Positions 33,177 through 43,011 of a stretch of 64,000 bases of DNA are shown piece after piece. The DNA is from Daedaleopsis sinensis (Eukaryota; Basidiomycota; Agaricomycetes; Polyporales; Polyporaceae). A program made the position numbers and the translations under genes. Position 1 is the first letter of the stretch. The number at the start of each line of letters is the position of its first letter. Below the pieces are notes generated by a model. That model saw nothing but the letters and a program-made list of their open reading frames with translations, made no database searches and was not told where the DNA came from. The stretch spans positions 806,001-870,000 of the forward strand of contig CM066302.1 of assembly GCA_033807695.1 (NCBI GenBank), written 5' to 3'.

Positions 33177-34091
33177 ATGAATGATGCAGCGCGCGCTGCC
33201 AGGCTCAAAGCGATCGCCGAGAGTACTCTGGGCTTTATCGACGGAGGATGGTACACTCTGAACGGCAGAACATTCGATCTACGCGCCTCCACTGAACAGT
33301 CCAAACGCCAAACCACATACTACGTACCCGACTCTCTTCTATCATCCTGGTCATCTACCCATACCGTGAAGATCTCTCTCCTCGAGGTCTCCACGCTCGA
33401 GGGCGCGCAGTATCTCCACGAGGTCCTGCGCCGTGCGCGTGCGCATGCGCATGACGTCCCTGGCCAGCCCGCGCCGAAAGCGAAGGTCGGCGTGCTGAAC
33501 TTTGCCTCTGCGATTTCGCCCGGAGGAGGGTTCACGTGGGGTGCGCAAGCCCAGGAGGAGTCGATCGCGCGCTCGTCCACCCTCTACCCCACGCTCATGA
33601 CCCGCATCGCCCAGGCATTCTACACCCTGCACAACCACGACCAGAAGGGCGGATACTACACGCACGCGATGATATACTCGCCCGAGGTCACCGTCTTCCG
33701 CGCCGACAACGGCGACCTCGTCGAGCCGTACCAGATCGACGTCCTCACGAGCCCGGCGGTCAACGCGGGTGACGTAAGACAGGCCCTCTTCGGACGCGCT
33801 GCTAGCACATGGGTAGAAGACACGATCAAACAGGAGATGCGCGAGCGCATGGGACGGATACTGTACCTGTTCGAGCAGCAGGGCGTCAAGCATCTCGTGC
33901 TCGGGAGCTTCGGGACGGGAGCCTTCGAGAACAACGTGGAGGTCATAGCGAACCTATGGGTAGATCTGCTGGTCAGCAATAGCGCGAGGTTTCGAAGCTC
34001 GTTTGAGCATGTCGTCTTTGCTATCCTGGGACGAGAGACGTTCTACACGTTCCAAAGCGTCTTCGACAGTCGTGGAGTCTCCCGGACATGA
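33177..34091 (+). CDS. Microbial-type poly(ADP-ribose) glycohydrolase (macro-domain) protein
   Basis: A single exon of 304 residues, ATG 33177 to TGA 34091, without introns in an otherwise intron-rich window. The core contains VLNFASAISPGGGFTWGAQA followed by QEESIARSSTLYPTL. This is the PARG signature GGG-x6-8-QEE, with the second Glu as catalytic acid/base. Later come HAMIYSPEVTVFR and HLVLGSFGTGAFENNVEVIA, also typical of the TIGR02452/PARG_cat_microb family. It has no signal peptide, so it probably acts in cytosol or nucleus, removing ADP-ribose polymers. The protein is of usual length (family about 280-350). Confidence 0.9.
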   Translation: MNDAARAARLKAIAESTLGFIDGGWYTLNGRTFDLRASTEQSKRQTTYYVPDSLLSSWSSTHTVKISLLEVSTLEGAQYLHEVLRRARAHAHDVPGQPAPKAKVGVLNFASAISPGGGFTWGAQAQEESIARSSTLYPTLMTRIAQAFYTLHNHDQKGGYYTHAMIYSPEVTVFRADNGDLVEPYQIDVLTSPAVNAGDVRQALFGRAASTWVEDTIKQEMRERMGRILYLFEQQGVKHLVLGSFGTGAFENNVEVIANLWVDLLVSNSARFRSSFEHVVFAILGRETFYTFQSVFDSRGVSRT

Positions 34092-34654
34092 TCAACTCGT
34101 ACTCTCCGATGACTATTGTGTATTAATGCTGCTCCACAGACGATGAATGTGCAGCTTTCAGTGTACATCAGATATACAAACTTACCCTCGAGTCGTTGGA
34201 AGCCGCGATAAGGGCTATGATACTGCGCTGGATCACGCTGCGAATCAACTCGAACGTTTGCAATGACAGACTATTTACCGGTAACCCATGCTCGCTGAGG
34301 CCACCACGCGTCTCTCCGTGTCCTCCTCGTCGCCCCCCTATCGACGGCTGCGGCACCTGTAGTACTCACGCTGGCCCTAGCTCCGACTTGTATCGCACTT
34401 GCAATATTGCCTCTACATGCCCACCAACTGCGAGTATTGATATAAATACCTTTCTGGCTGCAGAACGGATCAACTTCACATCCTCTCTCATACGAAGGGG
34501 TTTTGATCGGCGATGTGGGCAAATTGGACGTTATACTGTGCCGCGGCCGCCTACTAGTAGTAGTAGTAACTACTAGTAGCCGCCCCGGGCCCCGCTTCTT
34601 GTCCGCTACTACCACCACCTTTGTCGTCTGCAAAAACGCGCATTTCACACTAGC
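34092..34654. other. Intergenic upstream of GH71
   Basis: Holds a TATA-like TATAAATA at 34441-34447 and two copies of the palindrome CTACTAGTAG (34551-34560, 34570-34579) separated by TAG repeats. No gene seen. Confidence 0.5.
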
Positions 34655-36576
34655 ATGCCCCGTTCTGAGAAGCTCGTCGTTGCGCAGTTGAGTGTCCAAT
34701 TATTCGCATCCGTGCACACGGCTCACCAGTGGCATGCTAATGGCCGGTCTCGCAGCTTCATGGTTGGAAACACATATGTAATTCCCTCACTCGCACTTCT
34801 GGAGCGGCTTATCTCACATTGCCAATACGAAGCCATACACAACAGATAACTGGAAGCAGGATATCGCCTTAGCGGCTTCTCGAGATATGTGAGTACGCAT
34901 AGGCTTTCATGCGTTATTCTAATGACTCACCGCAGTACCGTCTTCTCCAGCGATGCCTTCGCACTGAACGTCGGTCCTGAGGATTGGCAGCGTCAGTCTG
35001 TAGCTCGCTGCTATGCCGCCGCGCTCGAGCTGGGGATCCGATTCAAGCTATTTCTGACTTTCGATATGACGTACGTGCCTCGAGGTTACTGAACCGTCAT
35101 GCTGCAGGTGACATTTGTGGCCGCCTAGGGTGTTACGAGGAAAAACGCGCGAGGACGTCTCGATCCTGCGCGACTACATATCGTGCTTTGCGCACCATCC
35201 TCACCAAATGCTCTATGAGAACAAGGTTGTGGTTTCGACCTTTGCTGGGCAGGACAGCTTGTTCGGGCATGCGACTCTGCGTGAAGCCTGGGAGTTTGTC
35301 AAGAGCACGCTGCAGGAGATCGCACAGGTAACACTGACTAGCCTAGGTACACGGATTACCTAGCAGCTTCTGACCGGAGTCCCTAGGTCCACTTCGTCCC
35401 TTCGTTCTTCATTGATCCTAGGACCTACCCACATCTTTCTTTCATGGACGGCTACTTCAACGTTAGTATTTCCCTCCGTAACAAAGTCCTAACGGGACTG
35501 AGCGGCAGCAGTGGAACGGCAGCTGGCCCATCCATCTCACCGTGGACTCCCCGCGAGAAGAAGTGAGGTGCGCGAAGCTCGACACCGATCGCCATCACAT
35601 CCACCACCTGGATGGCCGCACTTTCATGGCGGCCGTGTCCCCTTGGTTCTTCACGGTGCGTGTTTCAAGCACAGCCCAGCAGTGTTCGTCGATCGAGGTC
35701 TCGACGTGCTCGCTCGGAACCAGCACTACGGCCCGGATTCGTGGAACAAGAACGTGAGTCACCGTCATATTCTCGCATTCCAAGCTGCATCTGAGACGAT
35801 TTCCGACCCATACCACTACGATGCACATACCGTGCTTGCCGCCAGTGGGTATATCGCGGCGACGACTGGCTCTACGTCGGGCGGTGGGAGCAACTCGTCG
35901 CCATGCGGGACCAGATAGACATCGTGCAGATCATCTCCTGGAACGGTACGTCTCCGAGCCGTCCGTTCCCCGCCCGCGCGAATGTCTGTCGCACACTCAC
36001 CTTGGGGGTCAGACTACGGGGAGTCCCACTACATCGCCCCCGTGAGGGGGGCCCAGCCCAACTCCGAGGCGTGGGTCGATGGCTTCCCGCACGACGCCTG
36101 GCTCGGGCTGACACAGTACTTCGCGCGGGCGTTCAAGACGGGGACCTACCCCGCGATCGAGCAGGACAGGATCTTCATGTGGTCCCGCCCGCACCTGAAG
36201 GCTGCGGAGGCGATCCGCGATTCGGTGCCCCGGCCGGACCGGTGGCAGCTCGTGAGTTCACGGTCCATGGGCATCTGGCACAGGAGGCTGACGTTGGACC
36301 CAGATGGATGACGAGTTCTGGGTCGTCGTGTTGGCTAGGGAGCCTGCGGAGGTCCGCTTGTCAGCGACCCAGGACGGTCTGTCGGAGCGGTCGTACCGCG
36401 TCGGCAAAGGGTTGTCCAAGCTGTCGCATCCGATGGTAGCCGGCGGGGGCATGAGGGCGAAGTTGGTGCGATATGGGCAGATCGTGGCCGAGTGCGCGCC
36501 GTCTAGGGAGGAGTTTGAGGTGCGCGAGAGGCCGGAGACGTACAACTTCAATGTATATGTCGCAGCGTCGGGCTGA
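34655..36576 (+). CDS. GH71 endo-alpha-1,3-glucanase
   Basis: Starts at ATG 34655 (MPRSEKLVVA) and stops at 36574-36576; about nine introns, some with weak sites (donor GTTGAG after VVAH, acceptor GAAG before PYTTDNW). Spliced, it reads VVAHFMVGNTYPYTTDNWKQ, DIDAFALNVGPEDWQ, LGIRFKLFLTFDMT, REDVSILRDYISCFAHHPHQ, VVVSTFAGQ, VHFVPSFFIDP and ISWNDYGESHYIAP, all landmarks of GH71 (mutanase). The conserved Asp/Glu in FDMT and NDYGESHY lie where the family has acidic residues. A C-terminal beta-rich domain follows. No signal peptide is visible; either an upstream exon was missed or it is an intracellular/atypically secreted form that acts on the fungus's own alpha-glucan wall. Confidence 0.9.
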
Positions 36577-36740
36577 CAGCTCAAGCAGCGGGTCAGTGCA
36601 GCAGACACACGAACGGGATAGATTACCGATAGTACAACACGACAACGAAGAGATACCTGGACAGTTGAATGCTTGCGCTAGTATGAACACCTACTACGTC
36701 TACACACCCTACAGTACACATTCCTGATTCGTCGCGTTCT

Positions 36741-38690
36741 TCACGGCGTCGCACGGCCAGGCCACCTGTAGAGGGTGTTAACAATCAACACTGAAGACCA
36801 TGACTGCTAACACACCTCGGGTACAAGGAGCATTCGCGGACGGTATAGCGCTTCGCGAGCCACGCCAAGAACCGCTGCAAACCCCGTTCAGAATCAGCAA
36901 ACGGACCATCACCGCCAGACACAGAACTTGCCTCGACACCGAGCCCGTACCCGCCGTGCTCGCACGTCCCGTACTTGCGCTGGTCGGTGAACCAGTAGTA
37001 CGGCGCGGGGTCGATTCCCTCGCGCTTGTACGCCGCGAGCAGCTCCTCCGCGTCCGCGATCCTCATCGACCCGCCCACGATCTCCCCTACGCCCGGCATG
37101 AGCAGGTCGCAGCTCTCGGTGAACGTCGGGCCGCCCTCCGCACCGGGGGCGCGCGCCATCTTCTTCATGTAAAACGCCTTGAGCTCGGCGGGGAAGCCGT
37201 AGAGGAAGACGGGGCGCGCGAGGATGTCCGTCATGCGCCGCTCGGCGGCCTCCGCGATGTCGTCGCCGACGGCGTGCGCGACCATCACGGGGTTCCCGTC
37301 TGCGTCCTTGAGCACGTTCCCGTCCGCGTCCTCGGCCTCGTGCTTGATGTCGTGCTCGTTGAGCCACTTGATCGCGTCGACGTACGAGAGGCGGAGGAAC
37401 GGCCGCGCGGGCGGGACGAAGTCCGGGTTGAGCTGCTTGATGAGCGCGGCGGTCGCGGGGGCCTGGAGCAGCGCGGCGACGGTCTCGCAGATGACGGCCT
37501 CGATGTGGTCCATGAGGTCGTCGAAGTTGATGAACGCGAGCTCGGCCTCGAGGTGCGTGTACTCGCTCAGGTGCCGGCGGGTGTGGCTGTTCTCCGCGCG
37601 GAACGACTCCTGCACGCAGAAGACGTCGCCGAGCGAGGGCAGGCACGTCTCGAGGTAGAGCTGCGAGCTCTGCGTGAGGAACGCGGGCTGGCCGTAGTAG
37701 TCGAGCTTGAAAAGCGTCGCGCCGCCCTCGACCTGCGTCTGCACGAGACACGGCGGGGTGACCTCGAGCAGGTCGTGCGAGACGAGCGACTGGCGGAACG
37801 CGCTGAGCAGGCCCGCGCGGAGCTTGAGCACGGCGGACGCGGTCTCGCCGCGGAGGACGAGGTGCCGGAGGTCCGCCTGGATCGATGGGTCTGATTTCTA
37901 CAGCCCCCAGTATGAACGAAGGGATGTGCGCGGAGAGTGCTATTGACTTACTTCGTTCAACTTGTTCGTGAACGCATCGTCTCCACCAGGGGCCGCACCG
38001 AGGACACGCCAGTAGTCAACGATCAGTTCGTGTCCGCCCTCTGCGGTCTGGCCTTCCGGGACGGCCTTGAGCGTGCCGACCACCTCGATCGTCGACTCGA
38101 GCGTGAGCGTGCGCGCCTCGTACGTCTGCGCGACCTTGCCAGACAGGATGCACTGGAGGTATCCAGTGCCGTCTCGGAGGATGACGAAGATGAGCTCCTT
38201 CTGGTCGCGCAGACGGTGCACCCAGCCCGACGTCCGGATGCGCTTTGTCCTGAGCGGGGTGAGGTTTCCGATCTTGGCCTGCGGCGGACGTGAGCACGTC
38301 GTGTGCCCCCAAAGCAGCACCCAGACGCCAGGGGGGAGCACGCACCTTGACCGCGGCGGGCAGCGCGGGGTCCTCCTCGAGGACGATCTTCTTGCTCTCC
38401 TCGAGCTTCTTCTCTTTGCGCTCGCGCGCCTCCGCCTGCTCCTTGGCCTCGCGCTCCGCGAGCTCCTCCGCCTTCTTGCGTTTTTTCTCGATGCCGTCCG
38501 CGCCCTTCTTGGCCTTCTTCAGCGCGGACTGCGTTGGCTCTTCGTACGTGCCCGACGCGTCCTTGCGGATGAGATACGGGCCCTCGGGGTGGCTGTATAT
38601 GGCGAATGCGAGGGTTTGGTAGGGGGCGTCGGGGGTGCCCTTGCCAGCGTCGTCCGAGCCGGCGGCCTCATCGATGTGTATCGGAGCCAT
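36741..38690 (-). CDS. Cytoplasmic asparaginyl-tRNA synthetase
   Basis: Starts at ATG 38690 ([16 protein letters not shown]), stops at 36741-36743. A eukaryotic N-terminal extension with a highly charged Lys/Glu coiled coil (about residues 60-110) precedes the OB-fold anticodon domain ([20 protein letters not shown]). The class II core follows: [12 protein letters not shown], motif 2 [21 protein letters not shown] (first 20 residues and following E), [17 protein letters not shown] and motif 3 [20 protein letters not shown]. Motif 3 needs removal of a 57-bp GC-AG intron (36875-36931); the last exon gives [10 protein letters not shown], as in the family. The enzyme charges tRNA-Asn with asparagine. 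Divergent from ERV2. Confidence 0.96.
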
Positions 38691-39151
38691 GGTGAGTTGG
38701 GTGATGTTGCGCCAAGGAGGTTTTCTGCGGTTATATGCTGCTCTATCGAGTCAGTCGAGAGGTGATGGTGGTCGTGACTCACCAAGATTGAGAGTTGCGG
38801 TGGTTGCTACCAAACTTTGAGCAGTCCTTCAAAATCCGATAAAGCAGCCTCCGGCTTATCTACGCGAGATTTCCGGCGTGCGGTCTATTTGCGGGTGTGT
38901 GCTGTTCTGTACGAGTTTTCAGCCGTCTACGCTTCGCGCGCGTGCTCGTCGTGTGCTTGCTTCGTGCGCGCGATGTAGGCGCGAGTAGTGGGAGGAGGAG
39001 CAGGTCGAGTCAACTCCAGAGCGCGCGGCGAGCCCTGGCGAGCCAGCCTGGTCGCGAAGTGACCCATCGCGGGAACGCGCGACACTCAGGCGCCTCCATC
39101 GTCCAAGCACATCAGCTCTTCCCTTACCTCCACTACGTTCTCACTTTCAAC
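38691..39151. other. Divergent promoter AsnRS / ERV2
   Basis: GC-rich shared upstream region with CG-alternating stretches near 38930-38980. No TATA seen, as is usual for housekeeping genes. Confidence 0.5.
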
Positions 39152-40119
39152 ATGATCTCCCGGTTCAGCAGAACGTTTCTGTTCACAATACTTGCGCTCG
39201 TACGTCGGCGTGCTCTGCTCGGGAACCATGCGAGCTAATCGGGTCTCGTGGTCGTCGGCAGTTCCTGCTCGGATCCCTGGCACTACTGCATCCACCCTCC
39301 CGCACGTATGTCGACACATGGACCGGAGACTTCTTTGGGGAGGGCGGCTACGTCCCCGTCACGTCCCCGGCGCAAGGAGCCAAGGGGAGCGTGATTATGC
39401 CGAAGCTCGGAAATGCCACAGCGAAGTGAGTCGGTGGTCAGTGCGGCGTCGACGGAGCAATTGGGCCTTATGTTGCTGCTAGAGCTGAGCTGGGTCGGGC
39501 GACATGGAAACTCATGTGAGTCTTAATTGCATGGCATCAGCCGTTGTCGCACTCAAATCGCACAAGGCACACGATGACCCTGCGCTTCCCCGAGGTACGC
39601 ATCTGTCCTTGCGTACACACGCAGCTGTGCTCAGAGGCATACTGGACTAGGACCCTGCGCAAGACGAGCGGGACGCCCTTGATAACTACTTCCATCTCAT
39701 GTCGCGCCTCTACCCGTGTGGAGAGTGCGCTACAGAGTTCCAGCTCTTGCTGAAGAAGTACCCGCCCCAAGTATGTCCCAAATCTGTCCCCACTCCCCCT
39801 CAGTTCTCATGCGTTCCTTCAGACTTCGTCACGACGTGCTGCGGCTACCTGGTGCGCAAATCACGGTTTCCTGCTTCCCTGCGTCTTTGCTCACGACGGA
39901 CTCAGGCTATGCTTCCTGCACAACCAGGTGAACGACCGACTGGGCAAGCCCGAGTTCGACTGTGCAAACCTCGACTCCACGTATGACTGCGGCTGTGGCG
40001 ACAACCCCGTAGGCTCGCCCAAAGCGGGTTCGGCCAGCGACCCTATGGACCTGGAGCGTGATCCTAGCAAGGAGAATGCCGCAGCTGGCTTGATAAAGGG
40101 TGGGAGGGCGTTGCCGTGA
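39152..40119 (+). CDS. ERV2: ER FAD-linked sulfhydryl oxidase (ERV2-type)
   Basis: Starts at ATG 39152 with a signal anchor (MISRFSRTFLFTILAL then FLLGSLALLH) and stops at 40117-40119. The Erv/ALR domain reads AELGRATWKLMHTMTLRFPE, DALDNYFHLMSRLYPCGECA, SRRAATWLCFLHNQVNDRLG and KPEFDC. The catalytic CGEC (C-x2-C), the FAD-binding W...H...H and H-N-x-V-N motifs are all present. It ends with YDCGCGDNP, a C-x-C that could be the shuttle disulfide of ERV2. About five introns. The ER signal anchor and missing mitochondrial CxxC leader support ERV2 over ERV1. It would form disulfides in secreted proteins. Confidence 0.93.
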
Positions 40120-41023
40120 CGGGCGTGTTTCTTGGTGAGCTCGCGATTGTACTCGCTCCTCATTATTTATCATCCTCTGTGCGACGATACTGTATCAGTC
40201 ATAATGGGCATCAAGGAAGGGGTTTACTTGGATCGAGTATACTGTCTCGTACTAGCCAGCCAGACCCAGTCCAGAGCTACTGCACGCGTTCTGGCCTGTT
40301 GGTGTGTGTGCATCGGAACATGAATGGAACGTCGATGATTTTGAGAGTGTTCAAACCCTCAAAGGTGATCTATCTACTGTGAGTGCTGCAATCCTCGTGC
40401 AATGTTACTTTCATCGAGTAACACTGATTATGCAGGCAAGTAGACCAGACCATGACATGTTCACCTGCGCGCTCTATATGATTTATGAAGAACATCTGGT
40501 TCACATCCGGAGATGAGTATAGGTCGTGAAATGCATTTTTGCCTCGCTCCAGCGACGCATGTGCAATGCATATGCCTCGCGAGGTTTGCTATGACTACCG
40601 ATAGTAACTTGAAGGACGAACGTTGAGTAGGGTGCGCGTCTCGATTGCCTCATTCATAAGTACGAGGTTCGAGGCGTGGTATAAAGGTGGAGCCACCACG
40701 TTTCACCTACCTATTCGGCATCAGTAGAGTCGGGCAATCCCCGCCGGCTGCTAGCGGCTGCTCCATCTTGCTCTATCTTCGTCGTGCGACGCCGGTCTCA
40801 CAGCGCGCAAACAGTTCGTTCCTAGGGTTCAGCTTTTTTGCCTCTTGCCTCCGTCCCTCATCTCCCCCACCTTCTCCTCCTCGTCCAGTCCTTCTCAGCT
40901 GTTTGTCGTCGGACTCCACACTCGCTTGACTACCACGCCCTCCAGAACTCACGCTCGTGAACTCGACATTCCCTACGACCGCTTTCGCGCCAGTCCGACG
41001 CACAACAGTATACGTATTCCGAC
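40120..41023. other. Intergenic, promoter of the TOS1-like gene
   Basis: TATAAA at 40680-40685, then a long C/T-rich leader (40800-41020) typical of a highly expressed fungal gene. No other gene seen. Confidence 0.55.
40680..40685 (+). promoter_or_regulatory. TATA box of the TOS1-like gene
   Basis: Consensus TATAAA, 339 bp before the ATG, followed by pyrimidine-rich stretches; implies a long 5' UTR or a 5' UTR intron. Confidence 0.5.
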
Positions 41024-42470
41024 ATGCCCACCCCGACACTATTCACCCTGGCTCTCCTCGCCATATCTTCGTATGCTCCCGCAGTGACTGCTCGCTCACG
41101 GTGCCTTGTCTCCTCTCCGTCGGCCGCCGCCGAGTCTCCCGTGGCGCAAACGTCCGCGTCGGTCCCTGCCTCGTCGCCCGCGGCGCATGCTTCTGCGTCA
41201 GGACCTGCTTCGTCACCCGCAGCGCTCAACGTCGTGGGACCCGCGAAGCTCGTGGCGGCGTCGACTTCCGGCGCACTCAGTGCGCTCAAGTACACGAACG
41301 TGGGGGGCAAAGGCACGTACGATCAGGTCACGGAAATCGTCCCCGGCACGTTCCCGACCTGCACTGCGAACCCGTTCTGCGTCACGAAGCCCAAAGCGAT
41401 CAGCGGTGCGTCCGTTCGCCACCTTGTATTGACTATATTGAAGTCGCTGACCGCCTGTCTGCGTGTACGCATACGTGCAGGGAACCTCGCGCCGTTCGAC
41501 GACGAGATGACGGTCGTCTTCCGCGGGCCGATGAACATATACAACATCGCGGTGTACCAGCCCGCGAACGGCACGTCCGACAGCTGGGCGAAGGTCAGCT
41601 CGTGGGCTGCGGACCAGCAGCCCGAGAACCTCGTGTTCATGAACAACAACGGGGGCAGCCACAGCGGGGAATGGTCCAGTACGTGCCCTTTCGCATGCGC
41701 GTCATGACGGTCCACACGTCGTAGTACTGACTGATACTCCCGTGCGCAGTCTGCGCGGGGGCGAGCCAGTCGTACGCGAATGGCGACTGGACAGACGCGA
41801 CGACCGCGCCCAACAAGGAGCTCGCTAAGGGCGCCCTCCCGGACGGCCACGAGATCGTACGTCCCCCTCCCTGCTCTGCCCCCGCGCTCGTGAGTCGTAA
41901 CCCTCTCCCCCTCTGCAGAACATCATGACCGCAGAGTCATGCACCTCCGCGCCCTGCGCGGGCTTCGCGCGCGGCACCGCGAACCACGGCTGGGCAGGCA
42001 GCAAGTTCTTCGTCGTCACGTTCGACATGCCCTCGAGCTCCAGCGGGGGCACCCCCGCGATCTGGGCGCTGAACGCGCAGATCGTGCGCGCCGCGCAGTA
42101 CGGGTGCAACTGCCGCGGGGTCGGCCCTGGGGGCTGCGGCGAGCTCGACATCGTCGAGACCATCGCGAACCAGGACGCGAGCCGCGGGATCTCGGAGATC
42201 TACGCGCCCAAGGGCGCGACGGGGAGCGGCGCGAGCTTCTTCGCGCGCCCGGCGCAGGCGGGCGCGCGCGCGACGTTCGGGGTCATCTTTGACGTCGCGT
42301 CGGACAGTATTGCGATACAGCGCTATACGAGCTGGGACTATGCGGCGGGCGCGGTGGGGCGGAGCGCGGTGGAGGGGTACCTTGGGGCGCCGGCGAAGGT
42401 GGTTGATTTTGGCGGGAGCGGGGACAAGAGGAAGAGGTCTGCGGGGCACAAGAGGCGGCACTGGCACTGA
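41024..42470 (+). CDS. TOS1-like cell-wall glycosidase (GH16-like fold)
   Basis: Starts at ATG 41024 (MPTPTLFTLALLAISSYAPA), a signal peptide; stops at 42468-42470. A Ser/Ala/Pro-rich linker is followed by a DUF2403-type N-terminal domain (GALSALKYTNVGGKGTYDQV, DDEMTVVFRGPMNIYNIAVY) and a DUF2401-type C-terminal domain. The latter has GTPAIWALNAQIVRAAQYGC and GPGGCGELDIVETIANQD. GELDIVE corresponds to the ExDxxE catalytic motif of the GH16-like fold. The tail is basic (GDKRKRSAGHKRRHWH), with no GPI signal seen. TOS1 proteins are covalently bound beta-glucan wall proteins in yeast; a wall-remodelling role here is by family. Confidence 0.9.
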
Positions 42471-43011
42471 GCAGCGAATGGTGGATGGTCCGAGTCGGTG
42501 CGGCAAGAACGCTGCTCGGGCTCGGAAGTGCTGCAGAGCAGGTTGCACGGTGTGTTCGTTATGCTGTGATGGCTACAGTCAAGTGCTGCTGGGATCTCCC
42601 TGGTCGGTTGGTATCCCTCTCCGTGTTTCTAAGCTATGTTGTACACTGGTGTATGTAGTGACTTCAGTTGCTGGCGCAAGTCGCCGTGTAGAGTTCTTTC
42701 TGTATTGTTATCCTTTGTATCTGCATGATGCTAACTCCAGGCCAGACCCGGAGTTCAATATTTAAATACTTAACCCCAGTGAAAACGCACCTCATTGACC
42801 TATGCCATCGCTTGTATCCATCGAGAATATTGCGGGGCTGTTTGTCGGCTACGGTGTCCTTTCATTCACACAAACTCTGATCTGCTTGCTCACATCCTGC
42901 CCCACTGTTACCAGGCTTGAATTTGCAGGGTGGTGGTGCCTCCCCAACCCAAAACGGACCATAGCCGCCGGCCATCCACTACCATCCCATCCACTACGAC
43001 GAGCAGCCCGC
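42471..43011. other. Convergent intergenic region
   Basis: 3' flanks of the TOS1-like gene and the P450 pseudogene. Nothing else seen. Confidence 0.5.

Noticed and set aside
34551..34579. Two CTACTAGTAG palindromes upstream of GH71
   Set aside because: They arise from a TAG/CTA trinucleotide run, so the symmetry is cheap; not reported as a regulator site.
36800..37894. 364-residue plus-strand frame
   Set aside because: Antisense of the GC-rich AsnRS exon, with Arg/Glu/Val-rich mirror composition and no domain.
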